64,000 nucleotides of DNA from Scatophagus argus (GCF_020382885.2 NC_058512.1:2231001-2295000); one strand, 5' to 3'. Positions 1 to 12,600 are shown, numbered from the stretch's first letter. Notes: a model not told the origin generated them from the sequence alone. A program made the numbers and translations.

Positions 1-484
1 ACGTGTGCTGGAATACAATTTGATCTCCAGTAAGCATTCAAATCAATATTTTAAAAAATGCTTGTCAAGAGCACTTTGGGGGGTGAAAGTCTGGATCCTC
101 CGCTGGTCGCCAGGATCAAGAAAAGAATCATTTGAAGACGACAGCAGGTGAATACTAAACACCAGCCTGACGCTGAACGGGAGGAGCAAACGAGAGGCGG
201 CTGTCAGGTAGATCAGCAGCTTGTCTTGGTTTCAGGGCAGCACATCTACCTGAGGGGGAGCGGGAGCGGGAAACGGAGGACAAAACCCACCGGCCCTCGC
301 GCTCGTCCCTCTTGTTTTCTTCTCGTGCTGCCTTTCACATCCTTTTGTGGCGCAGCGGCAGCACGGGCCGGTCTGCGCGCCTTTATGTGCGTCCTTATGC
401 TGCTGCCCCGCGTGCGCAGTGCTGCGTCTGCATGTGCGGGTGTAATTATAACCGGCAGATCCAACCCCCCCTCCCCAGCTTTTA

Positions 485-486
<2 letters not shown>

Positions 487-527
<41 letters not shown>
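487..527. repeat. (CA)n microsatellite
   Basis: An uninterrupted CA dinucleotide run of about 41 bp, inside the presumed lhx5 intron. It accounts for the poly-His-Thr and Cys-Val stretches in overlapping open frames. Confidence 0.95.
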
Positions 528-529
<2 letters not shown>

Positions 530-1126
530 AGGCCACAACGCGAACTCGTTGCTTGTTCTCAAGGTCGGCCAAACGAGCGGGGCCCCCAGTTTGTGAGATC
601 AAAATAATTAGCTTGTCTGTGAAAGTCATGTCAGCTCTTATTGTTTCTCCCGATGATTTCCAAAAAGCCACGTGCAGCAGCAGCAGCAGCAAATCAGCGC
701 AGTCGTTATAATCAGGCAACATATTTTGCGATACGTAACCTGTTGGTTCCTGCTGGCTGTTCGGACGGAAACAGCTGAGTGAGGGGCGCATATGGCGGGC
801 GGATAAAGTCTGCCATCGATCTCGGTTCAACAGAATGGATTTAATGTGACTGAGAGGGGGATGCACATTTAGAAGCCGGATGTGGAAGAGGTGAGAGGCG
901 GAGGACAGGTGGAGGTTCGCCTTGTTAATGAATGCAAACTGTGCGCGCAGTAATGAACGGCTCCTTTATAAACCATTTCAGCTTTTGTCAATATGCAAAA
1001 ATCAGCCCTCATACGCAAAGTCACATGTGATTTTCAGCCCGCTGGCTCTTGATTTGAGGCTGAAGTCACGCTGAATGTATAGCAGTGAGCTGTTTGGAGA
1101 CACCACCCCCCTCCACGCTTTAGGAT

Positions 1127-1250
1127 TAAAGGAATATTTTGACATTTTTGGCTAATATGCTCATTCGCTGTCTCGCAGAGGCTTAGATGAGAGGATCGAT
1201 TCCTACTCTCGTATTTGAGAGTGGAATCAATCGAAAGTGAAAAAGCTTTT
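1127..1250 (+). repeat. decayed teleost MITE-type fragment
   Basis: The stretch starts TTAAAGGAATATTTTGACAT and continues with a GCTCATTCGCT..GCAGAGGCTTAGATGAGAGGATCGAT pattern. This resembles a non-autonomous repeat that is very common in percomorph genomes. Recognition is from memory of the family pattern; no family name is assigned, and the right end is not resolved. Confidence 0.45.
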
Positions 1251-3668
1251 AAAAGAAATATTTCTTTAAAGTTCAGCAGCTCTTACAGGCTCAGCTGGAC
1301 AACTCTGAACCAGTCAGAAATGCCAAATATATACAACATACACACAGGACAGAGGCCTGGCTTATAACTATATTCTTAGATTTTGACCTCAGCTCGCTCT
1401 TAAGATCATTAAACTTACACATCTGTCATCTACCTTGCGATTTCCTCTTATATATTAAGGCCACAGACCAAGAGAGAAAATCTAACTTTTTGGAAGACGA
1501 CAACGCCGGTGGAGGAGACTGAAGCCAGGCGGCAGGTGTCAGCAGAAACACTGTGGCTCACACTAAAAAGAAACGATCTGACCGTTAACTGCTCGCACCT
1601 GTAATTGATAATCCCTGTCACGCCGCTCACGCGTGCGTCTCAGCCTGCAGTACCCCGACATCACCAGCAGGTCTGGAGTTTTTCAGACATACGACCATCT
1701 TCACGTTAAGGAAAGGTTTGAAGATGAACATTGATCCCAAGTCTGTTTTATAAACGGAGTCTGCTCTGAGAAGCTCACTTTGCTGGTTATTTGCAAGTTT
1801 GTATTGGAAGAATGTTAGAGTTGCAGGTTTGTTTGCCATATTTTTTCTCTGAGATTCCTGCCTATGAGCGAGATGAATGGGCTTTTATTTTTGGAGTGCA
1901 AAGCTTTGGAAAGGCCTATTCAAAATAAATAAAGAAAGAAAGAAAGAAAAAAAATCAAATCGTTGCTTTGGATTCAGCCGGTGAACAGCACTCAGTTTAT
2001 TAATTATTCAGAGCACAGGCACAATGTTGAGACACGTCCAACTGATGATTTCTAAACCAAAAATTTGAAATGCTGTGAGTCCAGGAAATGAAATTCCATT
2101 TGCTTCAGTTGTATTTGTGCAGAGGCAGAAAGTCAGAGAGACAAATAAAACCCGGACACAAAAATATCTGCACATTACCAGGGCTAAGCGACAGAATCTG
2201 TTTAATCATTTGGTTTAACACAATCCCATAAATCCTGATTGTAATGGACCACGTTCAAGACGAATGCCACCACGCTATAGAGGTGTGAATGAATGAACAC
2301 GCCTGGAGACATCAAGCATCATTTGGGAGCCAAAACTGAGCCAAAACCTCTCAGAGGCATAAAGATGTCAGTCAGTGTCAGAGGTTGCTGAGAGAGTCTT
2401 TGTAAATCCCAGTGTGTGCTGCAGATTGTCTGTGGAACTGACTTACTGCAGCGCTATGAAGCGAATGCTGCGTTTATGGGCAAGAAAGACAACTCAACAG
2501 CAATGTGACTGGCTACGTTTTCTACAGACGGTCGTGGTCCTCAGAGGGTGAATCAGACTGACTTTGGTGGCGTTGCCTGCTGGTTTGTGGACAGCGATTT
2601 TGGACTCTGTAGTTTGGTATTAAGGTTGTCAACATTTTGTTTTATTGAAGCCGGATGTGACGATATTTGGACGAGATGGTGGAGCAGCAGGGGATACTGA
2701 TTGGATCTGAGAACCCGCGGACTGCCGTGGTGGCCACTTGTCAATCACAAGGGTAGCCCCGCTCCAAAAGCTTACCCTACTTCATTGTTTGAAAACCGTT
2801 GGCTGAGGTCATTAATCAGCTCATTTTCTCATAAACTTACATACGTGTTTTTGAGTCCAATGGAGACTCCCCCTGCTGGCCATTAGAAATATTGCATTGG
2901 CTTCACCTCTCAGACCCAGAAGCTCCAAGGCTGCATCATTGATTTCAGTGTAAAAATGAAAACGGAGTAGCCCTGTCGCTACCAGGCTATTGATAATCCA
3001 ATGCTGTAAACGATCAAAAAGCACTGAGTTTATAGCAGTTAATTGGTCAGTCAGTTCATGAATAGAATCTTTTTCTGTCAAGCAAAAATACTGCACACAC
3101 TGTTTGGCTCCGGCCTTATCGAATCATGACGAGCATCTTGTACTTTATTTCTCACATTGATAAGTCCAAACAATCGATTGATCAGGAAAGCAGTTGTCAA
3201 GTTAGCTGATGATAAGATAACCCTTAGTGGTTGCAGCCCTTACCGGATTGCATGCTGGGAATAATGGAGCATGAGGCCGGTGAGATGGAGGAGCGTAGGT
3301 AGACGGATGTTGCCGCAAGCAGCATCCATCCCGGCAGGGCTGCAGGGATGCTGGAATCTCATTCTGGATTTCCTCATCCAGATCCAGAGGCTTCAGCGGG
3401 GGAATCGGTCGGGGTGCACGCATGGCCGCCGGCTGAATGAGAGCGGGAGATGAATGCGGTGTGTGAAAAGCGGGAGAACTGAGGTGGAGAAGTGTGGAGT
3501 TGTTTATACACTCAAATGAGGCTGTTGGACACCGGTTGGTTGGAAATTGGACATGATCAATTTCACCACTTAGGCAGGTGTGGAGGTGTGTGTGGAATCC
3601 GCTGTGGGCCGTCGCGAACGCTTTCATATTCAAAGTCTAACCTCATGACTTCTCATCTCCCTCCACAG

Positions 3669-4018
3669 AATACCAAGGGGACTATTACGGACCAGGAAGT
3701 AACTACGACTTCTTTCCCCATGGCCCTCCGTCCTCGCAGGCTCAGTCTCCAGCCGAGTCCCCCTACATCCTGGGCTCTGGACCCGGAGCCATGGAGGGAT
3801 CGGGCCACCACCCTTCAGATGACCAAAGGTTCACGGACATGATCTCCCACGCGGAAACCCCCAGTCCGGAGCCGGGCTTACCGAGCTCCATGCAGCCCGT
3901 CCCGGGGGAAGCTTACGGGGGCGGACCCAGTCCTCCATTCTCCTTGGCTAGTAACTCCAGCTACAGCGCTCCCATGTCCCACCAAGGCCAGGAGATGGGA
4001 GAGACCACAGCCTGGTAG
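3669..4018 (+). CDS. lhx5: LIM/homeobox protein Lhx5, terminal exon (C-terminal transactivation region)
   Basis: Lhx5 is a LIM-homeodomain transcription factor of forebrain, hypothalamic and spinal interneuron development. Only its C-terminal tail is encoded here, about 116 residues after a split codon, entering at the CAG acceptor at 3666-3668 and ending at TAG 4016-4018. The tail contains YQGDYYGPGSNYDFFPHGPP, then SQAQSPAESP, RFTDMISHAETPSPEPGLP, a GGPSPPF block and a terminal ETTAW. The TDMISH..TPSPEPGLP and PGE..GGPSPPF patterns fit Lhx5 better than Lhx1, whose tail reads TDILAHP at the equivalent place. LIM domains and homeodomain lie off the left edge. The gene looks intact as far as it is seen; the paralogue call is the main uncertainty. 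Confidence 0.88.
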
Positions 4019-4658
4019 AGGACGAAGCACAGGGACCATTCCTGGGCTGAGTCCCAGCCCACTTTATTCAGGAGATGAATGGAAAAAAGAAATGTGAAAA
4101 AAGTACTACTGAAATTTTTATGGAGGACTTTTTAACGTCTCGGACTGATTTTCACATCCGATGGACATGGAATCGAGAATGGGACAGCTTGCTGGAAAGA
4201 GAAATACTTGCTGCCCAGTAGACACTCCAAAGCGTATCCCTCACTGGATTACTGGACTTGAATTATTTTAAAAAATGTCGCGATTCCACCTAGCAAAAAT
4301 CGCCTTCCCCTTGACGTTAACGAAGGTTCAAATGCTCTAGGAACACGTTAGAGAGAAACGCCAAAGGGGACATCTTTAGTTCTCTTAATTTCTCAACACT
4401 TTTTCTTTTTTTTTAAATGTTGCTTCAAAGCAATATCCTCCCCCCTTTCGTTCAGTCGCTCTACATCTGTCTTCACTATCTACCTTCAGTGTCAGAAAGA
4501 CAAAGGACCAGGTTTTAATACACGCTTTAACGTTCACACACAAACACGTACGTATGTGGCGATCAGGGCAGGAAATGTTCAGTCGAAAACGCTGCTTTAA
4601 ACTGTGCACCTCTGTGAGACAGTATGTCAGATCCAAGGCTGCTCTTTGGTGGAAGCTG

Positions 4659-4714
4659 CACGCACACACACGCACACACACACTGGTATTCACACCTGCA
4701 AACACACACACACA
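4659..4714. repeat. imperfect (CA)n microsatellite
   Basis: CA/CGCACA-type runs interrupted by unique bases, inside the probable lhx5 3'UTR. Confidence 0.8.
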
Positions 4715-4824
4715 TTTCAGCTATGAGTCCCTTAATGCACTATAAGCGTTCTTGATCATAGCTCTAAAGAAAGATGTCTATACCATTATTCAATTCATGT
4801 AGACAATTATGCAGACACTTGTAC

Positions 4825-4876
4825 TCACACACACACACACACACACTCACTCTCACACACACACTCACACACACAT
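4825..4876. repeat. (CA)n microsatellite with CT interruptions
   Basis: CA run broken by ACTCAC units, inside the probable lhx5 3'UTR. It is complementary to the TG tract at 5592-5638 in the same presumed transcript. Confidence 0.9.
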
Positions 4877-5096
4877 GCAGCCGGCCCTGATAGTTCTGCA
4901 CTGCTTCACCTGACCTTCCTTTTGTTACTGTCCCTGTTAAAAAACATGTTTTAATGGAAATGATTTTCAAAAGAACATTGAACCCATAATGGAGGATCTC
5001 CTTCAGCAGCTGAGGTCTCCTTCCTCTAAAGAGAGAAAACAAAAGAGGGGGCAGACAACATCTGTGACACGACCACAGTCTGCTCTGAAGCACTCA

Positions 5097-5110
5097 TTGC
5101 CATCTAGTGG
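5097..5110 (-). promoter_or_regulatory. CTCF-consensus-like motif
   Basis: The minus strand reads CCACTAGATGGCAA, matching the core CCASYAGRKGGC. It sits in the probable lhx5 3'UTR. Occupancy is unknown. Confidence 0.3.
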
Positions 5111-5591
5111 CCTTAAAACACACAGAATTAAAAATCAAAGCAGCACACGGTCCTGCTGTGTGTACACGAACATCTTCGTACTGCGCAGGATGTGGTGATT
5201 TTTTTTTTTTTTCCTTTTCTAGATAATACCAACAGATAATTCTGCAGTTTCGGGGCCAAGTGTCATCAGGGTTCCTATTGCAAAAGTCAGCCTTTGTGGA
5301 ACTACATTAAAAGAAATAACATTTTAATTTGTCTTTGCAACACAGAAAGGAGACGTACAAGCCAAGTGAGCGGATGTTATTCAGTACGAAACCTCTCGAG
5401 ATTCCTCACGTCCATCCCGTCTTTTGCTCATCGTACGCAACATTTGAACAGATTTACCACTTAAATTGCTATTTGTTCACAATGAGTTTACTTGGAAATA
5501 TTGTTTCAAGATGGTTTCCTTTTAACGTTGTAAAAGATCCGGAGAGAATGTGTCTTATTTCTGATGTGCTGAGATATTCTTGGATACAAAA

Positions 5592-5601
5592 GTGTGTGTG
5601 T

Positions 5602-5638
<37 letters not shown>
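5592..5638. repeat. (TG)n microsatellite
   Basis: About 47 bp of TG units with one TA interruption, about 55 bp upstream of the putative poly(A) signal of lhx5. Confidence 0.95.
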
Positions 5639-5639
<1 letters not shown>

Positions 5640-5693
5640 ATTTAAGGCAGGGGTGGGCCAAGGCTGTATTATTTCTATGTAAATAGCACTGGT

Positions 5694-5699
5694 AATAAA
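5694..5699 (+). terminator. lhx5: candidate lhx5 poly(A) signal AATAAA
   Basis: Canonical AATAAA about 1.7 kb after the lhx5 stop, followed by a T-rich and GT-containing stretch. This is the first canonical + strand AATAAA noticed downstream of the stop. Confidence 0.45.
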
Positions 5700-6890
5700 A
5701 CCTTCTCTTACAACTGGAAGAACTGGATTTCTTCTTAAGCATCGTCACAGTCTTATCTTCTTTCACTTTCTACACCTCTCCATTTATATACTTTATATTC
5801 ATATGTAAGTAAGACTATTTTGCACATTTTGAAAACAGAACACATAATGAACCCATAAAACATGAAGCACTGTTATCAGTCGATAAAGTCAGTTTAATGA
5901 GGTCCGTCTCATGTAGATACTCCACGTTAATGCTGGTATGGTTCTTTAATAAGGCGACTTTATACTTTGAAACAACAGTTATGGCTTTATTAATATTTAT
6001 CAGATCACTTGTTATAGTTTTACAGACCAATTACAGACCGTTTGTTTCTGCTGTTCTGCGCACAGTGATAAACATTAATACTTGTGTACATAAATCTGCA
6101 TTAACTGGTCATTTTTGGCAACTGGAAGGTGCCGCTGCGAGCTGAAAACACAACATTAGCACAGTTTTAGCTTACATGCTAGCTTAAAAAGCTGCCCGTT
6201 TGGCCTCCACTTCCAGCAAACTCAGCGACATGAGAACTCCTTATGAGTCCAACATTCACTTTGCTGTCAGCTCCACCGGCCCCTGAGGCGAACATGTGGC
6301 CCTCTAGCCGACAGATGCTGCAGCGGCTCCACCAGCTAGCTGCTAGCTCCGAGTCTCTGCTGTTTGGTGCTGGGCAGGTGGCTCACGGTGATCTTTATAG
6401 ACCTTTTATTTCTTCACCTGTAGAGAGCAGCAAGATGGAGCCAAAACAAAGAGCTGAAGGTGCTATAAGAGTCTGCAGAGATGAGGGGAGGTGTAGGTGG
6501 CAACCAGGAGTCCCTGCTTTCACATCGCCTGCAGCCATTTGATCGACGGTTAACATAAAAATATTGACTGGAGTTAAATTCTAAACTTTATGCGTTACTT
6601 TAACATGCAGCATCAGCAACACAAAGGCTGCCAACTGAAGTGGAGTCCGGACTTTTTCCACGCAAGACCTTCCCTCCTTGCATGAAACTGACTTGAGACC
6701 AGGGCCTTCGGGCAGCCCTGTCCCTAACAGGGTCCCTGTGACCCCCCACCCCCTCATCCCCTTCCCCTCCTCTCGCTGTGGGGCCAGGTGGGCAGACGGC
6801 GGCCCAGGTCTGTGGTAATTTTCCCCCTGACTGGTTTTAATGTAAAGGGTAATGTGAGAGGAGACAGACAGACACTAAGTGTGTATATAT

Positions 6891-6893
<3 letters not shown>

Positions 6894-6930
<37 letters not shown>

Positions 6931-7071
6931 AGCAGGATGTGGTCCTCAGCATCTACCAGTCCATTACCAGGAGGCTCTACATCCTCTTTATTTATTTCTT
7001 CTTTGCTCCCTCTGTTTACTCTCTGGAGTATTTCTGTTTTTTTATTACTCCATCTTCTCCAGCAGAGCCAA

Positions 7072-7126
<55 letters not shown>

Positions 7127-7283
7127 TGCACACATGCACAGAAACTTGCACTTGGACTTGAGCACAAGTAAACCTTCACGAAACACCTTCAGTAACCTTC
7201 ACCTTCGTTTCACCCAGAAGCATCTGGTTATCACTCTCACACACACATAAAGGTGCACACTCACACTTGTGCAGCCTCCGAAT

Positions 7284-7320
<37 letters not shown>

Positions 7321-7509
7321 CAATCCCATTAACATCAGTACTTTTGTAATGGATGTGTTTGCAGTGCTGCTGTGGGAGAGAGGAGAGACCTGCAGTAGCT
7401 GTTATAAATCACTCGCTTGTTCCCCTCCCCCCTACACACACACAAACACACACACACAAACACACACACAGGACCTCCACTGGCATCACTACATGGGGCT
7501 CCCATTCAC

Positions 7510-7544
<35 letters not shown>

Positions 7545-7653
7545 CGTGCACAGCCGTTTTCTCTCCCTCCCACTCTCTTTACCGCCTGGGGTGGGGAAAT
7601 CCTATTACCCTATGAAGAGGAGGAACACATCATTAATTACACTCACATACTCC

Positions 7654-7704
<51 letters not shown>

Positions 7705-7848
7705 CATGTCAATATGCCAGGGCTCAAACGCTAACTCACAGTAAATCACGGCTCTTATTTTCAGCTGTATCACGCTGCAGTACTTTTGTAAATTTCTCTG
7801 CCGGCTGCACCTTGACGGGTGACATTAGAGCTGAGCTGCTTTATCTGA

Positions 7849-7895
<47 letters not shown>
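6894..7895. repeat. cluster of seven CA microsatellites in 1 kb
   Basis: Separate CA arrays lie at 6894-6928, 7073-7140 (with CACATG units), 7285-7319, 7433-7470 (CAAA interruptions), 7511-7543, 7657-7703 and 7850-7895. All have CA on the + strand and are separated by unique sequence of 40-150 bp. Together they make up about one third of the kilobase. Confidence 0.95.
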
Positions 7896-7897
<2 letters not shown>

Positions 7898-8810
7898 AAC
7901 GTGTCAGGGTGCGTGAGAGAGCAAAGTTACGATCGCAGAGAGAGATTTCAGGCAACACGGACAGACAGATCAGGGACTGTCGGAGCGTCACCCTCACATT
8001 TATCCTCAGCTGCCTTCTCAAGGTTTCCCGGATGGATGGATGCCACAAAGTGATCCATGCGCGCCGTAAAACGAACGGTGCGTAACGCACGCCGCGCATG
8101 GCCAAGCTGTCACAGCGGCTGTTTGTGCGTCCAGGTGGGCACCTTTCGGACACACCGAGCCGTTCGGCACAAAGCAGAGGACTAACGTCACAACGAGACG
8201 ATTACGTCTGCACCTGTGCGGAGGAAACGAGTTCAAAAAGAAGCACACGAGCAGCCGTTCACGTGCAGCGTTTGATTCACGCGCGGCTGCAGCACGTCAG
8301 CAGGTCAGGGTGATATCAAACTTTTATTTGTTTGTCACGTTTACTTCTCTTCTTCTCTACTTATTCCTCACATATTTTCTGTTTCCACATTAAATGCAGA
8401 AAACAGACAAAGAAAAAGTAGTATATCACGACAAAACAAGATTATGAACTGCTTGGGAATGAGCAATGACATGTTCAAAACGCGCAGAAGCACGTGAAAG
8501 TCTGGTTGAGTAACGTCACAGCATTTGGAACTCTGACGTTACAAACCAGAGTTTACGTTTAAGTGGACTGACGTCTGATCCAGTTCAGTCTTAAATTGAC
8601 TGAAGGATTCGGCTGGGACGCCACCTTCCGTCCACCTTTCATCACTTCCCTTCACGTCCACAGTCAGCACGCGCGCACACACGAGCCCGAATCCTGACAA
8701 CGTGACTCGTTTTCCCTGAAGTAAGACAAAAGAGGAAGCAGCAGAAAGCGCGCAGAGCCTCACGCTGACACACGGCCACAGCGCCACCAAGTGGATTCAG
8801 ATCGCCACTG

Positions 8811-8868
8811 CACACACGCGCGGGCGCACACACACACACACACACACGCGCACACACACACACACACA
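8811..8868. repeat. (CA)n/(CG) alternating purine-pyrimidine tract
   Basis: CA units interrupted by CGCG steps. Long alternating CA/CG DNA of this type is a known Z-DNA-forming sequence class. Confidence 0.9.
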
Positions 8869-9420
8869 AGGCCTGTATTAAGCAGCAGTGAAGAGATCTG
8901 AGTTGTAATTCAGGTGTATCCTTTCTGGTGCCTTTTTTTATCCAGTCAAATATTTAGTTAAAACCTCACACATTTTTTGTGTGAAGGCCACTAGATGGAA
9001 TAAAAGCAAACAAAACGAATTAAAAAGTCAAATAAAAGCGAGCTCACAGGAGCCAGAATCATGTGAATGACTCGTTTGAAAGAACATCTCAGAGAAGATA
9101 AATTGAATTTTGAGTTTTGGGGAGCTTGTCTTTGTCTTTACTGTACATGCTGTCAGAGAGCACACAGCTTTATGTTTTCAGCGCTTTAGATTTTGGGAAG
9201 TACACTGACTCACTTCTTGTCTGAGGTTGATGCTTCTCTTCCGTCGCTGACACATCAAAACAAACAGTATAATTAACAAATGACGTGTTAATTAGTAAGC
9301 TTCTGAGCTGTTGTTCGCAACCTTTAGAATTTCCCAAATGAGTCCTTTCATAAACGAGGAGGCATAAATTAAATGATTAAGAAATACTTAAATACCTAAA
9401 CATAAACTTAAAATGGCTCA

Positions 9421-9676
9421 TAGCAAGAGGGTTCCAGGTTCGAATCCCGGTCTGGGCCCTTTCTCCGGTTTCACCAGTTTCCATTAGTTAATTAGTTAGC
9501 TACTCTACGTTGCCTCTAGGTGTGAGTGTGTGTGTGTGCGTGGTCATCTGTCTTTGTGTGTCAGCCCTGCCCAGTCCAGGGTGAAGCCCACCTCTCGCCC
9601 GCAGTCAGCTGGGATAGGCCCCGAGCCCCGCTGCGACCCTGACGGATAAGCTATACAAAATGGACAGATGGAAGGC
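9421..9676 (+). repeat. tRNA-derived teleost SINE, internally shortened
   Basis: The 5' part has a perfect pol III B-box (GGTTCGAATCC, from about 9438) followed by CGGTCTGGGCCCTTTC. After a shortened middle come GCCTCTAGGTGTGAGTGTG, CAGTCCAGGGTGAAGCCCACC, CTGGGATAGGCCCCGAGCCC, GCGACCCTGACGGATAAGC and a degenerate GGACAGATGG tail. This order matches a very abundant teleost SINE layout (tRNA head, conserved body, ATGGATGG-type tail). The A-box part is lost or decayed. Confidence 0.72.
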
Positions 9677-12600
9677 TCCATACAGCTCCTCAAACTCTCC
9701 AAAGGCCCCGAGGCCCCGGACTGATCTGGAAATACTTTATTAACTCCAAAATTTAAAAAAATTGGGATTTTGTCACCACAAATTTTGTTGTGGCTGACGG
9801 CTCGCTCGGTCGCTCGGCAGCCGCCACCAGCTGAACAGCTCACATACGTGCAATCTGAATGAATTATGATGCTGTTGATATGATAGGTATGATAGGTATG
9901 AAACTTACCTGTGGTACTTTAAGTCTACGGAAACAGGAAGTGCACTGTGCACTTTGTTGCTTCACCCACCCCCACCCCAAACTGCAGACTTTTGTCACCA
10001 TCACATCACATGATACAAAGTCTACACATAATAGACTCATGACAGCTTGCAACATTCAAATGATCTCACACACACCCACCCCCACACCCTTAATAGCAAG
10101 ACATACTGTACTGAAGACACAACAGGTGGAACGACATCTTTACAATCACGTTCACATCACACCCTTTGTCAGAGAGGAGCTGCTGCCTTTACAGCACAAC
10201 TAAACCATAAGGCTGAATGCAATAATGTTTGACAGCAGAGCTCAGACCCCACACGACTCTGAGGTTTCGGCCTGGACTGCGCAACTGGAGCTACCTGAAC
10301 AAATATCTCACACCTGAACTACATTCGGCCCGGTTTTCTACTTTACTTGCAGTTCTCACAGGCCAAGACGAGGGCGTCATCCAGGAACGACCAGGCAGTG
10401 CTGTAGTCAAGACCACCTAAACCGGGACCAAGTCATGATCGAGTCACAAGAGACCGAGACTAGACTTAGAGGGATTGAAACCAAGTCGAAGCAGTTCTTC
10501 TTCATGAGAAACATTAGCGTGAGTCTTGTGCTCGATGCAGAGCAAAGCAGCTCAGGTGGAAACTCGACACACGTGGGACACGTGGTTAGTCGGAGGCCAC
10601 CCAGAGCTATTTGAGACTTCTGACGCGACTCACCTTCTTCACCACAAAGTGTCAACAAGAAAACAAACCCCACGGCAGCTTGAGTTTTCATCTGAGTCCT
10701 TGACTGACAAACGGCTCATCACGCCACACATGCAGACACAAGGCTCATGTCAAAAATAGTTAAAATGTGTTGCAACTCGCACGTGAAGGTCTCGTCACAC
10801 AGCGAGAAGGAGACAAAGATCCAAAGTGGGAAGAGCAGAAGTGTGACTGCTGTATGAAAAGAGCTGACGCTGAAGTGAGGATGAAGACGAGGCGCAGGCC
10901 TGACCACCCAGACAACAGGGAGGAAGATGATAAAGTGCACAACAGAAAGAGACAGCATTTATTCAGTCCACAAGAGGTTACAGATGCTCCACTACAGCAA
11001 TAAGGAGATGGAAAAGCTGCTGCTGTTGGGTTAAAGACAGTGACGAGAACAGGATGCTGTCGTTTTGAACGGAAGCCCTGAACATAACCCCGTGATTACG
11101 TAAGAGATGTCGAGCTAAATGTCAGCCCAGAAACCGCCAAGTGCTGCCTGTGAAGCAACAGCCTGACAAAGTCACAGTCCAGTCCTGAGGCGTCTCGGCG
11201 GTCACAGCAGACTGCATGTGTTGAAACAGCTCGCACTCGAAGGCCTGCAGCTGCGTGGAAAATCAAGCCACAAACCAACACTTCGCTTCAACATCTTCTT
11301 ACAGCGAGAAGTTTGAAATCCCAGACTGTTGCTTGGTTGTCTTTTGTTTTCAGTCATAAACAGTGAAAATGTGTTATTATGTGACTTGGGACGCATCTCA
11401 GCGGCAGAACAATTAAGAGGTGATTATTCACTTGTGAGAGTTATTTTCACGACTTCGTATGTGTTCACTTCACTGTGAGACTGACACTGGCAAATGATAA
11501 TGTTGAATATAATTACTGGGCTTCTCTGGAGCAGCATTTCTCCATAGTGTTAAATATTAAAGACTAAATATGCACCAATTTAAGTAAAGAAAACATCTTT
11601 AAGGATCATTTAGTAAGAGTTTTAAAGCCCGGGCACACCAGAAAGTGGCAAAATATTACTTACTTAGTTAAAAATACCTGCTTTCCCTCTCAGATAAAAT
11701 GAATAAATAAAATAAATTAATTAAACATATGCTCAAAATGCCCGCCTAATTTATTAAAAAATAAAATATGAAAAATATGTGTCAGAGATTTGCTATACTA
11801 CGACTGCCAGCCACACACAACACAATCACTGGCAAACGTCATGACAGTCGTGATTAAATTGAACAAACTGCCACCAATACGAGTCCTCTGAGAGTCAGAG
11901 CTGCTCCATGTGTGGTTCGTCCATAAGGGTGCTGCTGGACTGCTGCGGGTTTGCACAGGTTCTTGATCTTGACTTGACTTGATCACACAACTCGTTCTTC
12001 ACGTCCTCAGCTCGGAGGCCTTCGTATCACCGCCGCAGCTCCAAACTCTAACAGTCTCATCAGTTTCCTGCCACTGTGGCTTTCAGGTGAGTGCAGAAGT
12101 ATGTGGATTCTGTCACTTCGCAAACCATCAGCCGAGCATCGTAAGACAGCCAGCAGAGAACCTGAAGACAAACACCTGCCTCGGCCGCTTCTCGTGTTAT
12201 CCGGTAATTAATAATTGACTGGAAACACAATAACCCCACAGGGCTCCATCAGGGCAGTGCAGCATGTTTTTTAACTAACGGAGGAATGTGATCCGGAGGT
12301 GTGAACACACCTGTTTTGTTTCTCCTTCGGTCTGCGTGTCGACGCCCTGGAGTCATTCAGTCAGTCCTCCACCTCACAACCTTTAATCCTTCAGTCTCTT
12401 GCCGCTAAAATGACGGTTTGATGGGTTTTTTCCCTCCTAACTCGCAGTGCTGACTGGCGTTGATGTGATGAGAGATGAGAGAGAACAACTGCTCATCAAA
12501 GTGGAACCCAAACTTACAGCGTTCAGATAATTAAAACCTCATCTCTCAACACATTTCTGTTAAACTTCACAATGCAGAGAAGCAGGCCTGCACTTCAGAG

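Larger units (their letters stand above)
1..3668 (+). other. lhx5: intron of lhx5 upstream of its terminal exon (partial)
   Basis: No coding exon of a LIM-homeobox gene can be read here on the + strand: no LIM zinc-finger cysteines and no homeodomain WFQNRR motif. The segment ends in a pyrimidine-rich tract and CAG acceptor at 3657-3668. It is therefore read as the last intron of lhx5, extending beyond the left edge. It holds a CA microsatellite, a short CAG run near 676-691 and a MITE-like fragment near 1.13 kb. Open frames here are short or run through the CA repeat and look spurious. Confidence 0.6.
4019..5715 (+). other. lhx5: probable lhx5 3'UTR
   Basis: This stretch follows the lhx5 stop codon, has no credible coding frame and runs to an AATAAA signal at 5694-5699. 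It is AT-rich in parts and carries two CA tracts (4659-4714 and 4825-4876) and one TG tract (5592-5638). The extent is inferred from the poly(A) signal; an ATTAAA near 5305 could give a shorter form. Confidence 0.55.

Noticed and set aside
148..711. 187-codon open frame on + strand
   Set aside because: It runs through a CA microsatellite (His-Thr repeats), has no domain and lies in the presumed lhx5 intron.
3202..3633. 143-codon minus-strand open frame just left of the lhx5 exon
   Set aside because: Low-complexity His/Pro/Ser composition, no recognisable family, no splice context; better explained as chance in intronic DNA.
3669..4018. Terminal exon of lhx1
   Set aside because: The RFTDMISH and TPSPEPGLP..PGE..GGPSPPF pattern is that of Lhx5; Lhx1 differs at these places.
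6837..7916. Several open frames of Thr-His or Cys-Val repeats
   Set aside because: They are translations of the CA microsatellites.
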